From the NCBI GenBank assembly GCA_030696545.1, contig JAUYSA010000341.1, forward strand, positions 1 to 11,793: a stretch of 11,793 nt of DNA, written 5' to 3'. The notes beneath the pieces were generated by a model, which was given only the letters and a program-made list of their open reading frames with translations, was not told where the DNA came from and did no database searches. Numbering within the stretch: position 1 is the first letter of the stretch; every line of letters begins with the position of its first letter. Position numbers and translations under genes: made by a program. This document shows positions 1-7,768 of this stretch, one piece after another. Origin of the DNA: Hyphomonadaceae bacterium (lineage in GTDB: Bacteria > Pseudomonadota > Alphaproteobacteria > Caulobacterales > Hyphomonadaceae).

Positions 1-1
1 G

Positions 2-523
2 CTGTTCGGCGGCAACTTCACCAGCCGCGTGAACATGAACCTGCGCGAGGACAAGGGTTGGTCATACGGTGCGCGGTCTTCAATGGCGGCGAGCCGCGGT
101 CCGCGTGCGTTCATGGTCTCGGCGCCTGTGCAGACCGACCAGACCAAGGGCGCGCTGATCGAGCTTCGCAAGGAGCTGACCGACATTGTCGGCAGGCGGC
201 CGCCGACCAATGCCGAGCTGAACACGGTGCGCACCAACACGCTGCTCGGCATGTCGAGCCGCTGGGAGACGGCAGACGCCGTGCTGGGCACGCTGCAGGA
301 CATTCACCTGTACAATCTGCCGCAGGATTACTGGGTGCAGTATGCCGACACCTATCGCACCGTGACGCCCGCCGAGATCGAGGCGATGGCGAAAACGATC
401 ATTCCCAACCAGAACCATGTCTGGGTGATTGTGGGCGATCGCGCAAAGATCGAGAAGGGTGTTCGCGAGCTCAACATTGGCGACGTTCACGTCGTCGATG
501 CAGACGGGAATCCGGTGGACTAA
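2..523 (+). CDS. M16 family (insulinase-type) zinc peptidase, C-terminal fragment
   Basis: This is the last 173 codons of a gene whose beginning lies left of the window; the frame is open from base 2 to TAA at 521-523. The visible part starts with LFGGNFTSRVNMNLREDKGW followed by SYGA. That stretch is the hallmark of the C-terminal, non-catalytic domain of M16 peptidases, where a conserved Arg and Tyr help hold substrate. The zinc-binding HxxEH domain is not in view. It continues through typical M16 helices (ELNTVRTNTLLGMSSRWET) and ends with a strand reading HVWVIVGDRAKIEKGVREL, where these domains normally finish. Alphaproteobacterial M16 proteins are often exported and act in the periplasm on peptides, but export cannot be judged here. 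The stop lies 4 bp from the stop of the convergent gene on the other strand. Family assignment is firm; substrate is unknown. Confidence 0.9.
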   Translation: MFGGNFTSRVNMNLREDKGWSYGARSSMAASRGPRAFMVSAPVQTDQTKGALIELRKELTDIVGRRPPTNAELNTVRTNTLLGMSSRWETADAVLGTLQDIHLYNLPQDYWVQYADTYRTVTPAEIEAMAKTIIPNQNHVWVIVGDRAKIEKGVRELNIGDVHVVDADGNPVD

Positions 524-527
524 GCCA

Positions 528-863
528 CTAGTCGACGCTGATGATCAGTTCGTCCGAGCTGGCCATGTCTCCGGCCAGTTCGGCGCTGGCCCAGGTCTGG
601 CCGGCCTTCAGCGGGATCGACATCTCTTCGCCCGCGGCTGTTCGGACCATGACGTGACGCCGTGCATCGCGTTCGGCTTCGTTGGCGGCGGGGCGCAACC
701 GCACCTGAATGCGATCACCCATCTGCGTGAAGGCGAGAATGGGATCGCTGAGTGCGACCGATCGCGCTGCAGCGCTGTCCGGCCGTTCCGGAATCATAAC
801 CGTGACGGCAGCGGGCGTGACCACAAGAACTGCGGCGGCGGCGAGGGCGATCTTGGAAACCAT
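528..863 (-). CDS. Small exported or membrane-anchored protein of unknown function (111 aa)
   Basis: I do not recognise the family. The protein begins MVSKIALAAAAVLVVTPAAV, which reads as a signal peptide or a single N-terminal membrane anchor. About 85 residues follow, predicted to lie outside the cytoplasm, and no cysteines or catalytic motifs are obvious. The C-terminal half has short beta-like stretches (RIQVRLRP, RHVMVRTAAGEEMSIPL, DELIISVD), which suggest a small beta domain. The ATG at 863-861 is chosen because it puts the hydrophobic segment at the N-terminus. An in-frame ATG at 983 would add 40 proline- and arginine-rich residues that do not look like a protein start. No good Shine-Dalgarno precedes either start. 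The gene sits downstream of the glycosyltransferase on the same strand, about 167 bp away, and converges on the M16 gene. The reading frame is probably real; the function is open. Confidence 0.6.
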   Translation of the reverse strand: MVSKIALAAAAVLVVTPAAVTVMIPERPDSAAARSVALSDPILAFTQMGDRIQVRLRPAANEAERDARRHVMVRTAAGEEMSIPLKAGQTWASAELAGDMASSDELIISVD

Positions 864-1030
864 GCGATGCGTTTCGGGCCGGGTCTGAATGGGCCCAGCA
901 CGGCGACTCGCAAATTGCGTGCCTGCGGCGTGATCGCCGGGGGGAGGCGAAAAGGGATTAACCTTACACGTCAGCCCAGCCATTCCGCTTCAACGCGGGA
1001 CGGGCGCGCCGGCTTCGCCTGAAGGATGAA

Positions 1031-2179
1031 TCAGTCCGCCTTGGCCTGCGCCGTGGACGAGGGAGGCGTATCTGCCTTGTCCCCGCGCTTGGGTTTGCGG
1101 CGGCGGATACGCAGGGCGTGGCGCAGGCGCGCGAGGCGCTTCCAGAACTTGCGCCGTTCCGGCACTGGCAGCGGCTCGAGATTGTTGATGAACTGCTCGG
1201 CGCAGGCGCGCCATGAATAGGTCTCTGCATAGGCGCGCGTCACCTCACGCGAGCACTTCAGCGCTTCCATGCAGGCCGTCGCCAGATCATCGTTCACCGC
1301 GCCGGCGCCTGTTCCAGGGATCAGGTCGCGCGGGCCGGGTACGTTGAAGCCAGCGACGGGCGTGCCCGCCGCCATGGCTTCCAGCACGACCAGTCCGAAC
1401 GTGTCGGTCAGGCTGGGGAAACAGAACACATCGGCATTGGCAAAGCAGGCGGCCAGCTCCTCGCCCTGTTTCACGCCAAGGAAATGCGCGTCCCTGTGCT
1501 TCTCTTTCAGTGCTTCGAGCTGTGGGCCTTCGCCGACAATGACTTTCGTGCCGGGAAGCGGCGTTTCGAGAAATGTGGAGATGTTCTTCTCGACCGCTAC
1601 CCGCCCGACATTGAGCCAGATCGGTTGCTTCATGCCCTTGAAGGGCCCGCGATCCTCCTGGCGTTTCGCCGGATGAAAGAGATCCGTGTCAACGCCGCGC
1701 GACCACGGAGCGATGTTCTTGAAGCCACGCGCCGCAAGTTCATCGCGCATGGATGGCGTCGCCACCATCACGCGGCCAGAGTATTTGTGAAACTCGCGGA
1801 ACACCATGTAGCCGGCCCACACAGGCACGAACTTGAAGCGCGCGTTGACGTATTCCGGGAAGCGGGTGTGATAGCTGGTGGTGTAGGGAAACTTGTGACG
1901 CAGGCAGACGGCGCGCGCCGCCCATCCAAGCGGCCCCTCGGTTGCGATGTGAACCGCGTCGGGTTCAAACTCCAGGAAGCGTTCCTCGATCACCTTCTTG
2001 GCGCCGAAGGCGAGCCGGATTTCGGAATAGGTCGGCAGGGGTATTGTCTTGAAGCCGCTGGGAGAGACGATGTCCCACGTATGGCCCATCTGCTCGCATT
2101 CGGTGATCACGCGCTTCATCGTGCGCACGACGCCGTTGACCTGCGGATCCCAGGCGTCTGTGACAAGCATGATCCGCAT
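1031..2179 (-). CDS. Glycosyltransferase family 4 (GT-B, group 1), MgtA/SqdX-like
   Basis: This 382-aa protein is a retaining GT-B glycosyltransferase that probably transfers a nucleotide-sugar residue to a lipid or polysaccharide acceptor at the inner face of the membrane. It opens with MRIMLVTDAWDPQVNGVVRT, the usual start of the MgtA/SqdX-like branch, containing the VNGVVRT loop. The acceptor half includes EGPLGWAAR and TSYHTRFPEY. The donor half contains WLNVGRVAVEKN and VIVGEGPQ. The nucleotide-sugar motif is FCFPSLTDTFGLVVLEAMAAG, in which the classical E-x7-E appears as D-x7-E. The tail is strongly basic (RRKFWKRLARLRHALRIRRR), perhaps binding acidic membrane lipids. The ATG at 2179 is preferred because AAGGA lies about 12 bases upstream and the family starts here. 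An upstream ATG at 2245 would add 22 residues and cannot be excluded. The gene is divergent from putA; donor and acceptor cannot be told from sequence. Confidence 0.88.
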   Translation of the reverse strand: MRIMLVTDAWDPQVNGVVRTMKRVITECEQMGHTWDIVSPSGFKTIPLPTYSEIRLAFGAKKVIEERFLEFEPDAVHIATEGPLGWAARAVCLRHKFPYTTSYHTRFPEYVNARFKFVPVWAGYMVFREFHKYSGRVMVATPSMRDELAARGFKNIAPWSRGVDTDLFHPAKRQEDRGPFKGMKQPIWLNVGRVAVEKNISTFLETPLPGTKVIVGEGPQLEALKEKHRDAHFLGVKQGEELAACFANADVFCFPSLTDTFGLVVLEAMAAGTPVAGFNVPGPRDLIPGTGAGAVNDDLATACMEALKCSREVTRAYAETYSWRACAEQFINNLEPLPVPERRKFWKRLARLRHALRIRRRKPKRGDKADTPPSSTAQAKAD

Positions 2180-2308
2180 ATCTGGCGCGGTTCCTTTTTC
2201 CGTTGCGGCGGCGTTTGATAGCGGGCTGGGACGGGTTACGTCCATGGTTAGGTCAGAATATGGCGTCAGAGCTCGATTCGTGGGCTTCGCCGTGGGGTCA
2301 GGTTCGTC
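2180..2308. promoter_or_regulatory. Divergent intergenic region between glycosyltransferase and putA
   Basis: This 129-bp gap must hold the promoters of both divergent genes unless the glycosyltransferase starts at the upstream ATG (2245). I see no convincing -35/-10 pair on either strand. A GANTC site (GATTC) lies near 2275. AGG at 2300-2302, six bases before the putA ATG, is a short but correctly placed ribosome-binding site. No gene for a PutR-type (Lrp family) regulator, which often sits divergent to putA in alphaproteobacteria, is present here. Confidence 0.4.
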
Positions 2309-5300
2309 ATGACAAAGCAGATCGCAGCCGTGTTGCAGTATCCCGATGCGCTGGACGCCGGGAAATTCGAGGATGAGTCGCGGCGCATCGCGGAGCTTCT
2401 CAATAACCCCGCGCTGGATGCGGCGGAGCGACGCGCTGCGGCCGCTGCGGCCCGCGACATCGTGCTCAAGGCCCGGGCGGAGACGCGGCAGTCGGGCCTG
2501 ATGGAGAGCTTCCTGGAGGAGTTCGGCCTGTCGAACCCGGAAGGGCTGGCGCTGATGTGCCTCGCCGAGGCGCTGCTGCGCGTGCCGGATGCCGATACCG
2601 CTGATGCCCTGATCGCGGAGAAGATATCGACCGGCGAGTGGGGCGACCATAATGGCAAGTCCGACTCGCTTCTGGTCAATGCCTCGACCTGGGGCCTGAT
2701 GCTCACCGGACGCCTTGTTCGTCCACCAGAAGACGCCGCGCACGACCCCGCAGGCTTCGTCGGCCGCATGGTGCTGCAGGCGGGCGAGCCGGTGATCCGC
2801 GCCGCGATGATGCAGGCGATGCGCATCATGGGCGGGCAGTTCGTGATGGGCCGCACCATTGGCGAAGCGCTCAAGCGCGGCCAGCGCACGGTGAAGAAGG
2901 GCGAGGCCGCCTCGCACTCCTTCGACATGCTGGGCGAGGGCGCTCGCACAACGGCGGACGCGCGCCGCTATTTTGACAGCTACGCGAACGCTATCGGTGA
3001 AGTCGGAAAGGCGAAGACCGGCGACCGGCCGGAGACCGCCGACGGCATTTCCGTGAAACTCTCTGCGCTGCATCCCGCCTATCGCGCCGTGCAGGGCGAG
3101 CGGGTGCATCGTGAGCTTTATCCGATGGTCGTCGAACTCGCGAAGCTGGCGGCGAAGCAGAATATCAATTTCACGCTCGATGCGGAGGAAGCGGATCGCC
3201 TCGCGCTATCGCTTCAGCTTCTGGAGAAGCTGGCGCGCGAGAAAGATTTGGCAGGTTGGACCGGCCTCGGGCTTGCCGTGCAGTCATACCAGAAGCGTGG
3301 CGAAGCTGTGGTCGGCTGGCTGGGCAATCTGGCGCGAGAGACGGATCGCCGTCTGATGGTGCGCCTCGTGAAGGGCGCCTACTGGGATTCGGAAGTGAAA
3401 CGCGCGCAGGTCGATGGCCAGCCGGACTATCCGGTGTTCACGACCAAGCAGGCGACAGACGTTTCCTATCTCTCATGCGCGAAAGCGCTGCTCGAAACCG
3501 GCCCGTCGATCTATCCGCAGTTCGCCACGCACAACGCGCATTCGCTGGCGGCGATCGAGCTGATGGCCAAGCGGGCGGGCAACAACGCCTATGAATTCCA
3601 GCGTCTGCACGGCATGGGCGTCGCGCTCTACAAGGCCGCAGGGCGCGAGCGGTCGGTACGCATCTATGCGCCCGTCGGCGCTCACCAGGACCTTCTGCCC
3701 TATCTGGTCAGGCGCTTGTTGGAGAACGGCGCGAACACGTCCTTCGTTCACTCCTTCCTCGATGAAGACGTGCCGGCTGAGCGCATTGCGACGGACCCCT
3801 ATGCGCTTCTCTCCGCAGCGCCGTCGCGCCATCCGCGCATCCCGCCACCGCCGGGGCTTTACGGCGCCTCGCGGGTGAATTCGCGTGGACTCGACTTCAG
3901 CCAGAAGGCCGTGCGTGATCGCGTGACCGATGCCGTTGTTGCGCTCGACAAAGCGGGGCCCATCGCGGCAGGCTCCATCATCGCAGGCAAGGTTTCGCCT
4001 TCTGGAGGCGAGGACGCAAAAACGCCGGCCGATGCTGCCCGCATTGTCGGCCGCGTCGCCTCCGCCTCAGACGCTGACATCGATGCCGCCTATGCATCCG
4101 CACTGGATTACCAGCCACACTGGAACGCCATCGGCGGGGCCAAGCGCGCAGACATTCTCGAAGCCATGGCCAACGCCATGGAGCAGGATACGGATCGCCT
4201 GATCGCCATTCTCGCGCGCGAAGGCGGCAAGACGCTCGACGATTGCATCGCAGAAGTGCGCGAGGCGGTCGACTTCTGCCGCTACTACGCCGTGGAAGCC
4301 GAAACGAAGTTCAAGGGGCTGGAGACATTGCCAGGCCCGGCAGGCGAGACCAACGGTCTTGAGATGATGGGGCGCGGCGTGTTCGTCTGCATCAGCCCGT
4401 GGAACTTCCCACTCGCTATCTTTGCAGGCCAGATCGCTGGCGCGCTCGCGGCGGGCAACCCGGTGCTGGCACAGCCGGCCGAGCAGACGCCCATCATCGC
4501 ATTCGAAGCCGTGAAGCTGTTCCATGCGGCGGGCCTGCCTGTCGAAGCGCTGCACCTTCTCACGGGCGACGGCAGGGTTGGCGGCAAACTGACCGGCGAT
4601 CCGCGTTGCGGCGGCGTCGCCTTCACCGGCTCCACCGAAGTCGCGCGCATCATCAACCGCACGCTCGCCGCGAAGGATGGGCCGATTGCACCGCTGATCG
4701 CCGAGACCGGCGGTCTCAACGCCCTGTTCTGCGATACCACGGCCCTTCGAGAGCAGGTGGTGGACGATGTCATCATGTCGGCCTTCCGGTCTGCGGGGCA
4801 ACGGTGCTCGGCTTTGCGCGTGCTGCTCCTGCCCCATGAGACGGCCGACGAGACGGTCGAGATGATCAAGGGCGCAATGGAAGTGCTGGTGATCGGCGAT
4901 CCCGCCGATCCCGCCACCGATGTCGGCCCCATCATCGACGCGGAAGCACGCGGCCTGCTTGATGCGCATCTGACGAAGATGAAAGGGCAGGCAAAGCTCT
5001 GGCAACGCGATATCGGCGCGCTGCGCGACAAGGGCACGTTCTTCGGTCCCGCCATCCTCGAACTGGAATCGCTCAGCCAGATCGACAAGGAAGTCTTCGG
5101 GCCCATCCTGCACGTCATCCGCTACGACCCGGATGACATCGAAAAGGTCGGCGGCGAATTGTCTGCGAAAGGGTATGGCCTGACGCTCGGCGTTCACTCG
5201 CGTCTCGAAGGCTTCGCCGAGAAAGTGAAGGCGGCGGTGCGCGCAGGCAACGTCTATGTGAATCGCTCGATCATCGGCGCGGTCGTGGGCGTGCAGCCCT

Positions 5301-5434
5301 TCGGCGGCTCGGGCCTGTCAGGCACCGGCCCGAAGGCCGGCGGCCCACACTATCTCGCGCGCTTCGCGACAGAGCGGACAGTCACGGTCAACATCGCCGC
5401 ACAGGGTGGAGACCCAACGCTGTTGAATTTGTGA
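2309..5434 (+). CDS. putA: Bifunctional proline dehydrogenase / L-glutamate-gamma-semialdehyde dehydrogenase
   Basis: PutA oxidises proline to glutamate in two steps. An FAD-dependent proline dehydrogenase passes electrons to quinone at the membrane, then an NAD-dependent aldehyde dehydrogenase oxidises the semialdehyde. The protein has 1041 residues. The proline dehydrogenase barrel spans about 170-475, with VKLSALHP (Lys250), TLDAEEADRL (Asp291), RLVKGAYWDSE (Arg352) and the substrate-binding pair Arg468-Arg469 in YLVRRLLENGANTSF. The aldehyde dehydrogenase spans about 540-1025, with ISPWNFPLAIF, general base Glu799 in AETGG and nucleophile Cys833 in GQRCSA, 34 residues apart as in E. coli PutA. 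It lacks the N-terminal ribbon-helix-helix DNA-binding domain and the C-terminal extension of E. coli PutA, so it is a short type that cannot repress its own gene. The ATG at 2309 follows AGG by six bases. It ends 18 bp from the convergent amidohydrolase. Confidence 0.97.
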   Translation: MTKQIAAVLQYPDALDAGKFEDESRRIAELLNNPALDAAERRAAAAAARDIVLKARAETRQSGLMESFLEEFGLSNPEGLALMCLAEALLRVPDADTADALIAEKISTGEWGDHNGKSDSLLVNASTWGLMLTGRLVRPPEDAAHDPAGFVGRMVLQAGEPVIRAAMMQAMRIMGGQFVMGRTIGEALKRGQRTVKKGEAASHSFDMLGEGARTTADARRYFDSYANAIGEVGKAKTGDRPETADGISVKLSALHPAYRAVQGERVHRELYPMVVELAKLAAKQNINFTLDAEEADRLALSLQLLEKLAREKDLAGWTGLGLAVQSYQKRGEAVVGWLGNLARETDRRLMVRLVKGAYWDSEVKRAQVDGQPDYPVFTTKQATDVSYLSCAKALLETGPSIYPQFATHNAHSLAAIELMAKRAGNNAYEFQRLHGMGVALYKAAGRERSVRIYAPVGAHQDLLPYLVRRLLENGANTSFVHSFLDEDVPAERIATDPYALLSAAPSRHPRIPPPPGLYGASRVNSRGLDFSQKAVRDRVTDAVVALDKAGPIAAGSIIAGKVSPSGGEDAKTPADAARIVGRVASASDADIDAAYASALDYQPHWNAIGGAKRADILEAMANAMEQDTDRLIAILAREGGKTLDDCIAEVREAVDFCRYYAVEAETKFKGLETLPGPAGETNGLEMMGRGVFVCISPWNFPLAIFAGQIAGALAAGNPVLAQPAEQTPIIAFEAVKLFHAAGLPVEALHLLTGDGRVGGKLTGDPRCGGVAFTGSTEVARIINRTLAAKDGPIAPLIAETGGLNALFCDTTALREQVVDDVIMSAFRSAGQRCSALRVLLLPHETADETVEMIKGAMEVLVIGDPADPATDVGPIIDAEARGLLDAHLTKMKGQAKLWQRDIGALRDKGTFFGPAILELESLSQIDKEVFGPILHVIRYDPDDIEKVGGELSAKGYGLTLGVHSRLEGFAEKVKAAVRAGNVYVNRSIIGAVVGVQPFGGSGLSGTGPKAGGPHYLARFATERTVTVNIAAQGGDPTLLNL

Positions 5435-5452
5435 GGGCGTGCTGACCAGCGC

Positions 5453-6799
5453 CTACTGCTTGAACACCTTCCCCGCCTTCATCACGAAGTCGATCGACTC
5501 CAGTTCGCGGACATTGCTCAGCGGGTCGCCATTTACGGCTATGATGTCCGCTGCCTTTCCGGCAGAGATCGAGCCGATCTCTGAGGACAGGCTGAAATGG
5601 TCAGCTGCGTTGACGGTCGCGGCCTGGATAGTCTGCAGCGGCGTCATGCCCGCCTTCACCATCAGCGCAAACTCCTGCGCGTTGTCGCCGTGAGCGGAGA
5701 CGCCGGTGTCGGTGCCGAACGCGATCTTCACGCCGGCTTGATGCATCCGGCGCAGCATGTCCTGCATCTTGGGGCCGGCTTCGAGCGCTTTCTGCTTTTG
5801 CGCCGGCTGCAGGAAGCTGTCGGGCTTGGCGGCTTCGCGTGCGACGAAATCGCCGGCCAGCAGGGTGGGTATCAGGTAAGCGCCGTTCGCCTTGAACAGT
5901 CTGGCTGACTCCGCATCGGCGTAGGTGCCGTGCTCGATGGAATCGCCGCCCGCACGCAGGAAGGAGTTGATGCCGTCCGCGCCATGTGCGTGGGCTGTGA
6001 CCTTGCGGCCCATCGCGTGAGCGGCCTGGACGATGGCGGCGAGTTCGGCGTCGGTGAATTGCTGGCCAAGTCCAGCAGCCGTGTTGGAGAGCACGCCGCC
6101 TGTCGCCGTGATCTTGATGATGTCGGCGCCGTCTCGAACGCGTTCGCGCACAGCGCGGGCGCAGTCGTCAGCGCCGGAGCAAACGCCGGGGCCACGGAAG
6201 TGAAGCGCGAGATCGCGCGGCATCCCGTTGGCGTCGCCATGGCCGCCATGGACGCTGACGCCGCCGGCGGCAGAGATGATGCGCGGGCCGGGCACGACGC
6301 CGCGCGCGACGCCGGAGCGCAGGGCTAGGATGGACTCGGACGGCCCGCCGAGATCGGCAACCGTGGTGAACCCGGCTTCGAGCGTGATGCGGGCGAAGCC
6401 TGCGGCGTCGATCGCGGCGTCGGACTGTGTCTTCAGGAAGCCGTTGATGCGGCTGTCGGGTCCCTGCTCGCTGGCGAGGTGGACGTGGCTGTCGATGAGG
6501 CCGGGGAGGACGAAGCTGTTCTTCAGGTTGACGACCACGGCGCCACTGGCCGGGATCGCATAGCCCGCGCTGATGCTGACGATGCGCCCGTTGCGCACGA
6601 GGATCGATTGCTCGTTCAGCACGCGCCCGCTTGCCGGATCGGCGAGAACCCGGCCCGCATGGATCAGCGTGTCGGCTTGTGTCGCGGCCGGTTGTTGAGG
6701 CGCCGGTGCGGCGACGGCGATCAGGGCTGGCACGCCCGCGCATGCGATGGCCACCGCCATGGCGCTGATCAGAGTTGTTCGTCCCTTTGCTTTCGCCAT
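5453..6799 (-). CDS. Secreted metal-dependent amidohydrolase (imidazolonepropionase/prolidase-like, COG1228 type)
   Basis: This 448-aa enzyme belongs to the amidohydrolase superfamily, which uses divalent metals in a TIM barrel to hydrolyse amide bonds. Residues 1 to about 30 form a signal peptide (MAKAKGRTTLISAMAVAIAC then a hydrophobic, alanine-rich stretch), so it should act in the periplasm or outside. Metal ligands are visible: His105 and His107 in GLIDSHVHLASE, probably carboxylated Lys229 in DIIKITATGG, His270 and His272 in VTAHAHGADGI, His290 in IEHGTYAD and Asp364 in FGTDTGVSAHG. The end, GKAADIIAVNGDPLSNVREL, is typical of the family's composite beta domain. The ATG at 6799 is preceded by GGGAGGAA at ideal spacing, deciding the start over an upstream TTG at 6814. 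Characterised relatives include prolidases and Xaa-Arg/Lys dipeptidases. Facing putA, a prolidase role is attractive but unproven. Confidence 0.9.
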   Translation of the reverse strand: MAKAKGRTTLISAMAVAIACAGVPALIAVAAPAPQQPAATQADTLIHAGRVLADPASGRVLNEQSILVRNGRIVSISAGYAIPASGAVVVNLKNSFVLPGLIDSHVHLASEQGPDSRINGFLKTQSDAAIDAAGFARITLEAGFTTVADLGGPSESILALRSGVARGVVPGPRIISAAGGVSVHGGHGDANGMPRDLALHFRGPGVCSGADDCARAVRERVRDGADIIKITATGGVLSNTAAGLGQQFTDAELAAIVQAAHAMGRKVTAHAHGADGINSFLRAGGDSIEHGTYADAESARLFKANGAYLIPTLLAGDFVAREAAKPDSFLQPAQKQKALEAGPKMQDMLRRMHQAGVKIAFGTDTGVSAHGDNAQEFALMVKAGMTPLQTIQAATVNAADHFSLSSEIGSISAGKAADIIAVNGDPLSNVRELESIDFVMKAGKVFKQ

Positions 6800-6872
6800 G
6801 CCCGTTCCTCCCAATTTTGCTGGCCTGATCTATCCAGTCCGCTCCGGGGTTCGGCAAGACTGCTGTGGGGCG

Positions 6873-6901
6873 TTGACAAGCTTACGTCGCGGGGAAACCA
6901 T
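6873..6901 (+). promoter_or_regulatory. Candidate sigma-70 promoter for the lipocalin-like gene
   Basis: A perfect -35 hexamer TTGACA occurs at 6873-6878. A 17-base spacer leads to AACCAT at 6896-6901, which matches only three of six -10 positions. It lies 31 bases before the chosen ATG, a plausible leader length, inside the 132-bp gap between two divergent genes. The -35 is good and the -10 is weak, so this is a candidate only. Confidence 0.35.
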
Positions 6902-6931
6902 TTTCGCAATCACATGGGAAGGATGTGGATC

Positions 6932-7519
6932 ATGCGATCGATGGTTCTGACTGTGTTCCTGTCCGCCGCGTCGCTGGCGTTGGCTGCACCGGCATTGGCG
7001 CAGCCCGGTCACAGTGCCGAAGCGGCGATGTCGGCGCAGCGTGAGGCGATGAAGGCGCTGGCCATGCTCGACGGGGAATGGCGCGGGCCGGCGAAGTCGC
7101 TGCGCGGTGACGGCGGCTGGCATCCGATGGTGCAGACCGAGCGGGTGGGCACGATGCTCGATGGAACGGTGCGCGTGATCGAGGGCAGGGGATATGAGGC
7201 GAGTGGCGAACTCAGCTTCAGCGCGTTCGCGGTAATTTCGTACAGCCCGGAGACGAAGGCGTACTCGATGCGCTCCTATTCGAGCGGACGGGTTGGCGAC
7301 TTTCCGATCGTGCCGACAGCGACCGGCTTCACGTGGCAAATCCAGGCCGGTCCCGAGATGAAAATCGCGTACGAGGCGATCATCAAGGACGGCGTCTGGA
7401 CGGAGACGGGCACGCGGATTTCCAGGAGCGCGGAGCCGGTGAAGTTCATCGAATTCACGGTGACGCGGATCGGCGACACTGCCTGGCCTGCGGCTGGCGC
7501 TTTGTCTTCCAGGGACTGA
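6932..7519 (+). CDS. Small secreted lipocalin-like protein (DUF1579-like)
   Basis: The 195-aa product starts MRSMVLTVFLSAASLALAAP and has a classical signal peptide with a likely cleavage after ALA at about residue 23, so it is probably periplasmic. The mature part opens with a helix, then LAMLDGEWRGPAKSL. This 'L-x-G-x-W-x-G' beginning is seen in small beta-barrel domains such as DUF1579 and other lipocalin-like folds. Alternating strands follow (FAVISYSPETKAYSMRSYSS, GFTWQIQAG, KIAYEAIIKDGVWTETGTR, KFIEFTVTRI). No catalytic residues stand out; members of such families are usually of unknown function or bind small ligands. The ATG at 6932 is preferred over ATGs at 6914 and 6923 because AAGGA ends eight bases before it and it puts the signal peptide first. 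It is divergent from the amidohydrolase. Coding status is firm; the family call is moderate. Confidence 0.75.
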   Translation: MRSMVLTVFLSAASLALAAPALAQPGHSAEAAMSAQREAMKALAMLDGEWRGPAKSLRGDGGWHPMVQTERVGTMLDGTVRVIEGRGYEASGELSFSAFAVISYSPETKAYSMRSYSSGRVGDFPIVPTATGFTWQIQAGPEMKIAYEAIIKDGVWTETGTRISRSAEPVKFIEFTVTRIGDTAWPAAGALSSRD

Positions 7520-7644
7520 AAATGCTGGCCTCGGGCGCGATGGGCCCGGATCGACCGGATATCCTGAGCCTGTGAAAGCGGCGCTTTCAGGAGGCCCCGG
7601 ACAGCCGAGTCGACCAGAGAGCGGGGCGTATGCCCCGGCAATGG

Positions 7645-7658
7645 TTAACGAGGTTTAA
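7645..7658. promoter_or_regulatory. CtrA-like site (TTAA-N6-TTAA)
   Basis: Two TTAA half-sites at 7645-7648 and 7655-7658 are separated by six bases. The alphaproteobacterial cell-cycle regulator CtrA prefers TTAA-N7-TTAA, so the spacing is one short. The reverse strand reads TTAA-N6-TTAAC, matching the fifth conserved base. This is suggestive only. Confidence 0.25.
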
Positions 7659-7676
7659 ATCCACTAATTTCTCTGC

Positions 7677-7685
7677 GGTGGATAA
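7677..7685 (-). promoter_or_regulatory. DnaA box upstream of nrdA
   Basis: On the minus strand 7685-7677 reads TTATCCACC, matching eight of nine bases of the consensus TTATCCACA. A weaker partner on the plus strand (AAATCCACT, 7657-7665, six of nine) makes an inverted pair, ATCCAC (7659-7664) and GTGGAT (7678-7683), 13 bases apart. DnaA is known to control nrdAB in E. coli, so the position about 155 bp before nrdA is meaningful. An exact eight-base match could still occur by chance. Confidence 0.5.
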
Positions 7686-7711
7686 GCGAAAAGATTCCCG
7701 CCCCCGGTGTG

Positions 7712-7741
7712 TTGACGGTCCATTAGGGATGTGACGACACT
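7712..7741 (+). promoter_or_regulatory. Candidate nrdA promoter
   Basis: TTGACG at 7712-7717 matches five of six -35 bases. With an 18-base spacer the -10 would be GACACT (7736-7741), only three of six. The better-looking TATATG at 7741-7746 is too far (23 bases) for this -35. Either choice makes the -10 overlap the first NrdR-like box, as expected for a repressor site. The exact start site cannot be fixed from sequence. Confidence 0.3.
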
Positions 7742-7752
7742 ATATGTAGCGT
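7737..7752. promoter_or_regulatory. NrdR box 1
   Basis: ACACTATATGTAGCGT matches 14 of 16 positions of the NrdR-box consensus acaCwAtATaTwgtgt. NrdR is the ATP-cone repressor of ribonucleotide reductase genes in most bacteria. The box lies about 85 bp before the nrdA start and overlaps the likely promoter. Confidence 0.7.
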
Positions 7753-7768
7753 CGGGGCTGGCGCGGGA

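Noticed and set aside
528..983. Longer version (151 aa) of the small exported protein starting at 983
   Set aside because: The added 40 residues bury the signal-like segment inside the protein and look like translated intergenic DNA. The shorter start is preferred but not proven.
2180..3109. Upstream in-frame extension of the glycosyltransferase (310 extra residues)
   Set aside because: It lies antisense to putA, has antisense-type composition, and the family starts at the ATG at 2179 (or at most 2245).
4067..5197. Minus-strand frame of 376 codons within putA
   Set aside because: Antisense shadow of the aldehyde dehydrogenase domain, with no recognisable motif.
7573..7589. Intrinsic terminator after the lipocalin-like gene
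   Set aside because: The hairpin TGAAAGC-GGC-GCTTTCA is followed by GGAGGCCCC, not a T-run.
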